A stretch of 20,076 nucleotides of DNA, from positions 1 to 20,076 of the forward strand of contig CAYXTC010000009.1 in the NCBI GenBank assembly GCA_964468405.1, given 5' to 3'. Both the position numbers and the translations under genes were made by a program. The notes under the pieces were generated by a model. The model saw nothing but the letters and a program-made list of their open reading frames with translations. It ran no database searches and was not told the origin of the DNA. This DNA is from CAYXTC01 sp964468405 (lineage in GTDB: Bacteria; Patescibacteriota; Minisyncoccia; Minisyncoccales; GWA2-38-27). Of the stretch, positions 1 to 5,233 are shown one piece after another. Position 1 is the first letter of the stretch; each line of letters begins with the position of its first letter.

Positions 1-653
1 AAGAGTTTTCTATAGAAAGAGTTCATAAGCCAGCAGCCATATTTAATATAGATAAATTGGATTATCTCAACGGTTTCTATATCCGCCAAAAACCCATTGA
101 AGAACTCACCCAGCTCTGTATCCCTTATCTGAGAAAGGCGGGACTGATAGCCTCTGCGAAAGAAGGAGAAGAAAAGGACATGGAAGAGTTTTTTGCCAAA
201 CACTACTTAATTAAAAGCACAGATAAAAAAGTGAGGGTAGAATACGTCCAGAAAGCGGTTTCCCTTTATCAGGAGAGACTAAAGAAACTCTCCGAAGTCG
301 TAGCCCTAATTGACTTCTTTTTCTTGAAGCAATTAGAGTATGACAAAAATTTACTTAAGTGGAAAGAGATGGAAGATGAACAGATAATCTCTTCTCTTGA
401 CAAAACAAAAGAAGCATTGTCCGATATAGAAAAATGGGACCAAGAAAACATAAAAGAAAAACTAATTCCTTTAGCAGATGAAGTGGCTTCAGAACAGAAA
501 CATCCTAACAATAAAGGATATCTCCTTTGGCCCCTAAGAGTTGCCCTCACGGGGAAAAAGTCTTCCGCAGATCCCTTTGAGATAGCAGAGACCCTGGGAA
601 AAGAGACATCTATAAGTAGGGTAGAGGAGGCGATTAAAAAAGTTAAATCATGA
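1..653 (+). CDS. gltX: Glutamyl-tRNA synthetase, C-terminal part (5' end outside window)
   Basis: This is the C-terminal part of a class I glutamyl-tRNA synthetase, which charges tRNA-Glu in the cytoplasm. The reading frame is open from base 3 (Glu-Phe-Ser-Ile-Glu-Arg-Val), with no start codon in the window, and ends with TGA at 651-653. The opening residues match the GluRS segment just after the KMSKR-type loop: IERV, then PAxFxxxKL and NGxYIR. The remaining roughly 170 residues are the helical anticodon-binding domain, including the family pattern where a WPLRVALTGK block precedes the last helices. The catalytic Rossmann half, with HIGH and KMSKR, lies upstream of base 1. The last four bases (ATGA) overlap the start of the next gene, suggesting translational coupling. 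GlnRS is unlikely because it has a beta-barrel C-terminus. Confidence 0.93.
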   Translation, partial: EFSIERVHKPAAIFNIDKLDYLNGFYIRQKPIEELTQLCIPYLRKAGLIASAKEGEEKDMEEFFAKHYLIKSTDKKVRVEYVQKAVSLYQERLKKLSEVVALIDFFFLKQLEYDKNLLKWKEMEDEQIISSLDKTKEALSDIEKWDQENIKEKLIPLADEVASEQKHPNNKGYLLWPLRVALTGKKSSADPFEIAETLGKETSISRVEEAIKKVKS

Positions 654-1054
654 GAATTGTAATCATGTCAACGGTTTTGGGATTGTGCCTACTGGCTCCT
701 CTTTATGCTTTCTCAGATCAAGGAAGCGGAATAAGCGCGCCCAACAACTTCGAGGAGATAAAAGCGCTAGGGAAATCAATGCTAAGATCATTTCCAAACG
801 CTTTTAAAAGGGCAGGCCAGGAGGGATGGGCTGTTATGAGATGGGTCTGGGGTCACATAAAGGCCTTTCTGATAAAACATGTAGAGCCTGTTGTCTTTAA
901 GGCTATTGACTGGCTGAAGGGGCTTGTCGGAAAAGAGGTAGATCAAAGAAAACCCGAAGTAAAAAAAGAGTTTCAGAGAGAAACAGAGCAGATTAAAGAG
1001 AAAGTCCCCACAGGAAGGGGGCTTTGGGAAAGATTTAAATCCCTTTTCTTTTAA
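650..1054 (+). CDS. Small exported protein of unknown function
   Basis: A 134-residue protein I do not recognise. The N-terminus is a typical signal peptide: a short basic start, a hydrophobic core at about residues 3-20, and an LYAFS-type cleavage region, so the mature protein is probably secreted or periplasm-facing. The mature part is a Trp-rich helical stretch at about residues 55-90 followed by a highly charged Glu/Lys-rich stretch at about 93-120, and it ends in a hydrophobic Phe-Phe. No enzyme motif is visible. The ATG at 650 overlaps the gltX stop (ATGA), which favours this start over the in-frame ATG at 665. Cotranscription with gltX is likely but no functional link is evident. Confidence 0.7.
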   Translation: MRIVIMSTVLGLCLLAPLYAFSDQGSGISAPNNFEEIKALGKSMLRSFPNAFKRAGQEGWAVMRWVWGHIKAFLIKHVEPVVFKAIDWLKGLVGKEVDQRKPEVKKEFQRETEQIKEKVPTGRGLWERFKSLFF

Positions 1055-1071
1055 GTAGATATTTTTTCCAC

Positions 1072-1104
1072 TTGACACCCCCTGGGAAGGGGTATTATTA
1101 TAAT
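1072..1104 (+). promoter_or_regulatory. Predicted promoter of xerC with a GC palindrome in the spacer
   Basis: A consensus -35 TTGACA (1072-1077) is followed after 18 bp by TATTAT (1096-1101), overlapping a perfect TATAAT (1099-1104, spacer 21). The spacer carries a near-perfect inverted repeat: ACACCCC at 1075-1081 against GGGGTAT at 1089-1095, seven bases apart. A repressor bound there would block the promoter. C-tract/G-tract dyads of this kind are seen at operators of CsoR/RcnR-family metal sensors, but that assignment is only a resemblance. Confidence 0.6.
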
Positions 1105-1110
1105 AGATAG

Positions 1111-1127
1111 GATGTCGCATAATAAAG
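1111..1127. repeat. Direct repeat copy 1, upstream of xerC (dif-like half-site)
   Basis: Reads GATGTCGCATAATAAAG. A second copy at 2142-2158 matches at 15 of 17 positions, so the two copies bracket the recombinase gene almost exactly. The segment CGCATAA equals the inner XerC arm of the proteobacterial dif site. A convincing XerD-like arm after a 6-bp centre is not visible, so this is dif-like rather than a demonstrated dif. It lies in the predicted 5' untranslated region of xerC. Confidence 0.45.
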
Positions 1128-1162
1128 GTAAAGCGGTATTTTAAAGGGGCTTATCTTAAAAC

Positions 1163-2113
1163 ATGAATAAATCAGACAAACCCATAATTGAACATATAAA
1201 TGATTTTTTGGACTTCTGTGAGGTTGAGAAGGGACTTTCCGAGAAAACGCAAGAGAATTATCAGAGATATTTAAAACGATTTACAGACTGGTTGCGTACT
1301 GCGAACAAAGAAAATATAAGACCCCATGAGTTGACCTCCCAAGATGTTTGGAACTATCGTCTCTTTTTATCCCGTCATAAAGATAGGTCTGGCAGATCTT
1401 TAAAGAAAAGCAGCCAAACCTATTATTTAATAGCCCTGAGGGCCCTTCTGGGCTATTTTTCGGCAAGAGATATAGTAGCACTCCCCTCAGATAAAATATC
1501 GCTTCCCAGGGGCTCTAGGACAGAAAAAACAGTAAAATTCCTTAAATTGGAGCAGATCAGAAAACTTTTAGAGGCTCCTGACACCAGAAAAAAACAGGGC
1601 CTTCGTGACAGGGCTATTTTAGAAACTCTTTTCTCAACCGGACTAAGAATAGCAGAGCTTGTTTCTCTTAACAAAGAGCAGTTTCAGAATATAGAAAAGA
1701 AGGAGGATTTTGAATTAAGTATTATCGGCAAGGGAAACTATCCAAGAACTGTTTATTTCTCAAAACGAGCCCTTTCTTGGCTCAGAAAGTATCTGGAGAC
1801 CAGAAGAGATAATGAAAAACCCCTTTTTATCCGCTACTCCGGGAAAAAAAAGGCAGACTCTCGCTTGTCTGTAAGAACCATTGAAAGAATGGTTAAAAAA
1901 TATGCTGTTAAAGCCGGGGCTCCCTCCTTTACTACTCCTCACGTACTAAGACACACCATGGCCACTGACTTATTAGAACAAGGCGTTGATTTGAGAACTA
2001 TTCAAGAATTCCTTGGGCATAGGAGTATTAACAGCACCCAGATATACACCCACGTGACAAGCAAGCGCTTAAAAGATATACACCGTAAATTTCATAGTGG
2101 CAAAAATCTTTAA
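1163..2113 (+). CDS. xerC: Xer-type tyrosine recombinase
   Basis: A 316-residue site-specific recombinase of the XerC/XerD/XerA type, which cuts and rejoins DNA through a 3'-phosphotyrosine and usually resolves chromosome dimers at dif during division. The N-terminal SAM-like core-binding domain spans about residues 8-105. The catalytic domain follows with the full set: Arg162 (TGLR), Lys190 (in GKGN), His260 and Arg263 (HVLR), His286 (LGH) and Tyr295 (IYTH). Length is normal for the family, with no integron-type insert. The start ATG at 1163 has only a weak AAAGGGG about 14 bases upstream. It has its own promoter and is flanked by direct repeats, similar in layout to single-recombinase Xer systems (XerS, XerH), where the target lies beside the gene. 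A mobile-element integrase is the alternative, but no cargo or tRNA target is adjacent. Confidence 0.92.
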   Translation: MNKSDKPIIEHINDFLDFCEVEKGLSEKTQENYQRYLKRFTDWLRTANKENIRPHELTSQDVWNYRLFLSRHKDRSGRSLKKSSQTYYLIALRALLGYFSARDIVALPSDKISLPRGSRTEKTVKFLKLEQIRKLLEAPDTRKKQGLRDRAILETLFSTGLRIAELVSLNKEQFQNIEKKEDFELSIIGKGNYPRTVYFSKRALSWLRKYLETRRDNEKPLFIRYSGKKKADSRLSVRTIERMVKKYAVKAGAPSFTTPHVLRHTMATDLLEQGVDLRTIQEFLGHRSINSTQIYTHVTSKRLKDIHRKFHSGKNL

Positions 2114-2141
2114 TCGCCTACCCCTTGTAGAAGCTTGATTA

Positions 2142-2158
2142 GATGTCGCACAATATAA
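2142..2158. repeat. Direct repeat copy 2, downstream of xerC (dif-like half-site)
   Basis: Reads GATGTCGCACAATATAA and begins 29 bases after the xerC stop. It differs from the upstream copy only at the tenth base (C for T) and the fifteenth (T for A). It abuts the terminator of the small - strand transcription unit. Confidence 0.45.
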
Positions 2159-2190
2159 AAACCCCATCAGTATATTTCATACTGATGGGG
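2157..2190 (-). terminator. Intrinsic terminator of the small - strand transcript
   Basis: A perfect 12-bp stem (2162-2173 with 2179-2190, arms CCCCATCAGTAT and ATACTGATGGGG) with loop ATTTC is followed on the - strand by five T. On the + strand no T-run follows, so it does not serve xerC. Its orientation implies transcription from the promoter at 2281-2308. Confidence 0.75.
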
Positions 2191-2213
2191 CGCGAGTAGG
2201 TTGAACATTTACC

Positions 2214-2237
2214 TCAAATCGGAGGCGCGCGTGCCAT
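2214..2237 (-). CDS. Seven-codon ORF with strong ribosome-binding site (MARAPPI)
   Basis: AAAGGAG (2244-2250 on the - strand) is six bases from ATG at 2237, an ideal spacing, and the frame ends at TGA 2214-2216. Most core genes nearby have no Shine-Dalgarno sequence, so this one stands out. The start codon lies in a possible five-base-pair hairpin (GCCAT TT ATGGC). It could be a translated microprotein, a leader-like ORF inside a regulatory RNA, or chance. No downstream gene follows on this strand before the terminator, so classical attenuation is unlikely. Confidence 0.3.
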   Translation of the reverse strand: MARAPPI

Positions 2238-2280
2238 AAATGGCTCCTTTCCCTATAAAGACCAAAATGAACTACGGTCT

Positions 2281-2308
2281 ATTATAACAGTTCTTGTTTT
2301 TTTATCAA
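2281..2308 (-). promoter_or_regulatory. Strong promoter of the small transcript
   Basis: On the - strand TTGATA (2303-2308) and a perfect TATAAT (2281-2286) are separated by 16 bp. It starts seven bases after the aroF stop, so the following transcript is an independent unit. Confidence 0.65.
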
Positions 2309-2315
2309 CCCCCTT

Positions 2316-3053
2316 TTAGGCAAAAATATTGTTAAACTTTTTTGGCGTTAATTGCTGTTTAGCATCGCTTCTGGCGATTTTCGGGTCATAGTGGACCTCT
2401 ATCATCACTCCATCGAGGCCCGCTTCCCTACTCGCTCTCGTCAGGGGCTTTATAAGAGTTGGATCTCCTGTAGCATGTGAGGGGTCTGATATAACCGGAA
2501 AGCCCTCTTTTCGGATCAAGAGAGCGCCCGCTAAATCAAACGTGAATCTTGTAGATTCGGTAAAAGTCCTCACTCCCCTTTCGCACAATACTATATTTTT
2601 ATTACCTTGCTTTAAAATGTATTCTGCAGCCCCTAGCCACTCTTTGATGGTGGCAGAAAGGCCTCTTTTTAATAAAATAGGCTTTTTGCTTTTGCCTGCC
2701 TCAACTAACAACGGATAATTCTGCATATTTCTAGCCCCTATCTGAACCATATCAGCATAAGAAGAAACTAATTCCACATCCCTGGGGTCCATAACTTCGG
2801 TTACGCAGGGCATTTTAAGGGATCCTGAAACCCTTTTCAATATTTCCAGACCCCTTTTCCCTAATCCCTGGAAACTTTCAGGATGGGTTCTTGGCTTGAA
2901 AGCGCCTGCCCTTAAGATATCTGTATTTTTTCTTATAGCCCTAGCTGTTTCTAGTAACTGCTTTTCTGACTCTATAGCACAAGGTCCTGCTATTACGCAG
3001 AACCCTTTTCCTATTGTTTTGTCTTTTATTTTAAAGATTTTGTTAGGTTTCAT
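2316..3053 (-). CDS. aroF: 3-deoxy-7-phosphoheptulonate (DAHP) synthase, type I beta
   Basis: A 245-residue class I beta DAHP synthase. It condenses phosphoenolpyruvate and erythrose 4-phosphate in the first step of the shikimate pathway. Family motifs are clear: VIAGPCAIES with the metal-binding Cys, LRAGAFKPRTHPESFQGLG, the LLKRG segment, and SDPSHATGD with a metal-binding His. The Lys-Pro-Arg-Thr and Ser-Phe-Gln-Gly-Leu-Gly signatures separate it from KDO-8-phosphate synthase, the closest relative. There is no ferredoxin-like or ACT regulatory domain, so this is the core, probably unregulated form. I chose ATG at 3053; a TTG at 3074 would add seven residues, and neither start has a Shine-Dalgarno sequence. 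No other shikimate gene is visible. It has its own predicted promoter after uppS. Confidence 0.9.
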   Translation of the reverse strand: MKPNKIFKIKDKTIGKGFCVIAGPCAIESEKQLLETARAIRKNTDILRAGAFKPRTHPESFQGLGKRGLEILKRVSGSLKMPCVTEVMDPRDVELVSSYADMVQIGARNMQNYPLLVEAGKSKKPILLKRGLSATIKEWLGAAEYILKQGNKNIVLCERGVRTFTESTRFTFDLAGALLIRKEGFPVISDPSHATGDPTLIKPLTRASREAGLDGVMIEVHYDPKIARSDAKQQLTPKKFNNIFA

Positions 3054-3094
3054 AGTTAAACAAAAACAATACAAAATTGCTTGTTCTTTATTTT

Positions 3095-3123
3095 ATATTA
3101 GACCATATTTTTAGATATCGCAA
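3095..3123 (-). promoter_or_regulatory. Predicted promoter of aroF
   Basis: TTGCGA (3118-3123) and TAATAT (3095-3100) with a 17-bp spacer on the - strand. The -35 begins two bases after the uppS stop. It would give a leader of about 35 bases to the ATG at 3053. Confidence 0.45.
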
Positions 3124-3124
3124 G

Positions 3125-3799
3125 CTACTTTCCGAATCTTCTCTGACGACTTGAGTATTCTTCTAGGGCTTCATCGAGGTCTTTTTCTGTAAAAGAAGGC
3201 CAATATTTTTTAATGAAATAAAGTTCAGAATAAGTGGATTGCCAGATTAGAAAATTTGAGAGGCGTTTTTCTCCTCCGCTGCGTATAATTAAATCGGGCT
3301 CCTCTTTTATCTCAAGGCTTTCGGCGACTGTTTGTTCTGTAATCTTATCTGCGGGCAGACCTTTTTTAATAATCTTTTTTAACGAATTCAGTATCTCGTT
3401 TTTGCCACCATAGGAAATGCATAAAGTCATTATTTTATCGCCTGCTTTTGTTATCTCTTCTGCTTTTTTGATTATTTGTTGAAGGGTCTCTGGCAGTCTT
3501 TCTCTCTGGCCCGCAATTTTTATCTTTATTCCTTCCCGTTGAAACTCTGATAATTTTTTTTCAGAGAGAGATCTTTGAAGAAGCTTCATTAAATAATTAA
3601 CTTCTGCCTTGGACCTGTTCCAGTTTTCTGTAGAAAAAGCATAAATGGTTACTCGTTTTACGCCTCTGTCAAAGGCCCCTTTTGCTATTTTCTTTAATTT
3701 TGCCAGCCCTTTTTGGTGTCCTCTTAAGGTGGGAAGACCTTTTTGCCTGGCCCACCTTCGGTTGCCGTCTATTATTATTGCAACATGTTTTGGGATCAT
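3125..3799 (-). CDS. uppS: Undecaprenyl (cis-prenyl) diphosphate synthase
   Basis: A 224-residue cis-prenyltransferase that extends a short allylic diphosphate with isopentenyl units to make the lipid carrier for cell-wall and surface glycans. Conserved regions appear in order: DGNRRWA at residues 11-17 with the catalytic Asp11, RGHQKG, YAFSTENWNR, SYGG with the following Asn, PDLIIRSGGEKRLSNFLIWQS, and YSELYF then WPSF. The length is slightly short, as in many compact homologues. Its ATG overlaps the stop of the upstream reductase-like gene (ATGA), so the two are translationally coupled. Chain length cannot be read from the sequence. Confidence 0.95.
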   Translation of the reverse strand: MIPKHVAIIIDGNRRWARQKGLPTLRGHQKGLAKLKKIAKGAFDRGVKRVTIYAFSTENWNRSKAEVNYLMKLLQRSLSEKKLSEFQREGIKIKIAGQRERLPETLQQIIKKAEEITKAGDKIMTLCISYGGKNEILNSLKKIIKKGLPADKITEQTVAESLEIKEEPDLIIRSGGEKRLSNFLIWQSTYSELYFIKKYWPSFTEKDLDEALEEYSSRQRRFGK

Positions 3800-4752
3800 T
3801 TTTTAACTAAAAAATCAGAATCTAGTTTATGCCTTTTAGGCAGCAGCCACGGAAGGTGAAAACCCAGAAAGCGAAAAATAGCCTCCGCGACTTTTCCAAG
3901 TCTAATCCGCCAAGGGAAAAAACTTTCTACCTTTGTTTTGTACTTAATAAAATCAGGGAAGCTCTCTGTGAGAAATCGGGCTGCAGTCAGAGACCATATC
4001 ACCCCTCCTCCGGTCCAGGGCTTGGTCAGACCGGCGGCTTCTCCGCAGACTGTTATGCTCTTCTCAGAAGGAAGGTCCAGCCCCTGAGAGATCACTCTGG
4101 CTGAGAGATTGTTCAGTTTTATGCTCCGTTTCTTTAAGAAACCATCTAGAATGTTTTTTGCCTCTTCCGGCTTTGCAATTATTCCGTATTCTATACTTTT
4201 TCCCCTGGGGATTTTCCAAATAAAACCCTTGTGGCAGGGCCACACCTCGACAAAGTTTTCAAACGAGGCCTTCTTAACAAATCCTAGAATTCCCAGCCTG
4301 AAGCTGGGCAAAGAAAGATTAAGCGTTTCCCTGGTAAAAGAGTGCGCTCCCTCGCATCCTATTATTTTATCAAAGTCGCCTGAAGTTTTTGGCGAGTTTA
4401 TAAAATAGGGGGAATTAATTTCGCAATTGAATTTGATTTCAGCGCCTTCTTTTTTCGCCTTTTCATACATTAAGTAATCTAATCTGGAATGATTTATAAC
4501 CAGGAACTTATCTGCAAAATCAATCCTGATTGTTTTTTTGGGAAAGTGGACCAGAACATAATCAATTTTGTTCTCTACTAAGGTTTTGCTTTCAGGGATA
4601 AAATCCAATATTTTTTTTGAGAAGAGGCCAGAGCACGCCTTGCCACCCGGCTTCCCCTCTTTTTCATAGACGATTACATTATTGTTTTTTTTGGTCAGAT
4701 CCCAGGCTAGATAAAGCCCGGTGATGCCCGCTCCGATTATTGCTACTCTCAT
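3796..4752 (-). CDS. FAD-dependent geranylgeranyl-reductase-like oxidoreductase
   Basis: A 318-residue flavoprotein with an N-terminal Rossmann FAD site (GAGITGLYLAW, residues 7-17), an acidic residue ending the second strand (VYEKEGKPGG), and the late FAD motif GEAAGLTKPWTGGGVIWSL. That last pattern is typical of the geranylgeranyl reductase group, whose members saturate isoprenoid double bonds. The ATGA overlap with uppS suggests the substrate is the polyprenyl product or its glycolipid, which is an inference. The C-terminal Arg/Lys-rich tail with aromatic residues (FLGFHLPWLL) could sit on the membrane face. Its start overlaps the stop of a 56-aa membrane protein gene, giving a three-gene coupled operon. 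Another FAD monooxygenase of the PHBH fold remains possible. Confidence 0.8.
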   Translation of the reverse strand: MRVAIIGAGITGLYLAWDLTKKNNNVIVYEKEGKPGGKACSGLFSKKILDFIPESKTLVENKIDYVLVHFPKKTIRIDFADKFLVINHSRLDYLMYEKAKKEGAEIKFNCEINSPYFINSPKTSGDFDKIIGCEGAHSFTRETLNLSLPSFRLGILGFVKKASFENFVEVWPCHKGFIWKIPRGKSIEYGIIAKPEEAKNILDGFLKKRSIKLNNLSARVISQGLDLPSEKSITVCGEAAGLTKPWTGGGVIWSLTAARFLTESFPDFIKYKTKVESFFPWRIRLGKVAEAIFRFLGFHLPWLLPKRHKLDSDFLVKK

Positions 4753-4919
4753 TGTTGTTCGTGATTAATGTTTTTTTCTATTATCACTTCTTTTTGTTGC
4801 TCCGAGTGCGAGGTAATATATCCTACGGCAAAAGAAAAAAGCGATATCAAAATGACCCCCGAAAAAAGGATGATTTCTTCCTGATGCTGTTTGACAAATG
4901 AGATCAATTTTGATAACAT
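4749..4919 (-). CDS. Small single-span membrane protein (56 aa)
   Basis: A 56-residue ORF with a charged N-terminus (KQHQEE), one hydrophobic span at about residues 17-35 (IILFSGVILISLFSFAVGYI) and a polar Glu/Lys/Gln tail. I do not recognise a family. Its TGA at 4749-4751 overlaps the ATG of the reductase-like gene (ATGA), the same coupling seen at the next junction, and a TATAAT lies six bases before its ATG. Both points argue that it is real despite its size. It may anchor or accompany the prenyl-modifying enzymes at the membrane; this is inference from context only. Confidence 0.68.
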   Translation of the reverse strand: MLSKLISFVKQHQEEIILFSGVILISLFSFAVGYITSHSEQQKEVIIEKNINHEQQ

Positions 4920-4925
4920 TTTGTT

Positions 4926-4931
4926 ATTATA
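4926..4931 (-). promoter_or_regulatory. -10 box implying a leaderless transcript
   Basis: A perfect TATAAT on the - strand is separated by only AACAAA from the ATG of the 56-aa gene, so transcription should start about at the start codon. The -35 at 17 bp (TATTAA) is weak. The whole divergent region to rpmA is 41 bp. Confidence 0.45.
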
Positions 4932-4960
4932 TCAAAAATTAATTAATTTTAATAGTAATT

Positions 4961-5233
4961 ATGTCTAAAACAAGAGCCACGGGCGCCACAAAACTGGGAA
5001 GAGATTCCCGTCCAAAATATTTGGGCGTTAAGGTGTTTGCAGGACAGAAAGTAAAGGCAGGTGGAATAATTATCAAACAAAGAGGCACCAAATTCATTCC
5101 TGGTGACAATGTTCGTCGCGGATCCGATGACACCCTTTACTCTGTAAAAGATGGAGTAGTTTCTTTCAATACGAAAAAAAAGAAAGGCTTTCAGGGGTCC
5201 ACAAAAGAAAAGAAGATTGTTAGTGTTGCCTAA
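4961..5233 (+). CDS. rpmA: 50S ribosomal protein bL27
   Basis: A 90-residue bL27, a large-subunit protein near the peptidyl-transferase centre. The family core is clear: the TGATKLGRDSRPKYLGVK start, the GGIIIKQRGTKFIPGDNV block, then RRGSDDTLYSVKDGVVSF. The usual basic N-terminal stretch (AHKK in many bacteria) is reduced to SKTRA. The start has no Shine-Dalgarno sequence and sits in a short AT-rich divergent region. The partner gene rplU is not adjacent. Its TAA overlaps the pyrG stop on the opposite strand. Confidence 0.97.
   Translation: MSKTRATGATKLGRDSRPKYLGVKVFAGQKVKAGGIIIKQRGTKFIPGDNVRRGSDDTLYSVKDGVVSFNTKKKKGFQGSTKEKKIVSVA

Larger units (their letters stand above)
2157..2275 (-). ncRNA. 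Candidate small RNA or microprotein transcript (about 120 nt)
   Basis: An independent unit: promoter at 2281-2308, start expected near 2273-2275, and terminator ending near 2157. It is GC-richer than the flanks and can form short hairpins: GCCAT with ATGGC around 2231-2242, and CCTC with GAGG near 2211-2224. It does not match the conserved cores of SRP RNA, 6S RNA, tmRNA or RNase P RNA as I know them. It contains a strong ribosome site and a seven-codon ORF. It lies 3' of aroF, on the same strand but with its own promoter, and opposite to xerC. Confidence 0.45.

Noticed and set aside
1163..2113. Integron or phage integrase
   Set aside because: No integron-specific insert, no attC-like array, no phage or cargo genes and no tRNA at either end; Xer-like length and motifs fit better.
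2157..2275. SRP RNA, 6S RNA or tmRNA
   Set aside because: The length could fit SRP RNA, but the conserved loop motifs of these RNAs as I know them are absent.
3829..4408. + strand frames opposite the reductase-like gene
   Set aside because: Antisense to a frame with intact FAD motifs.
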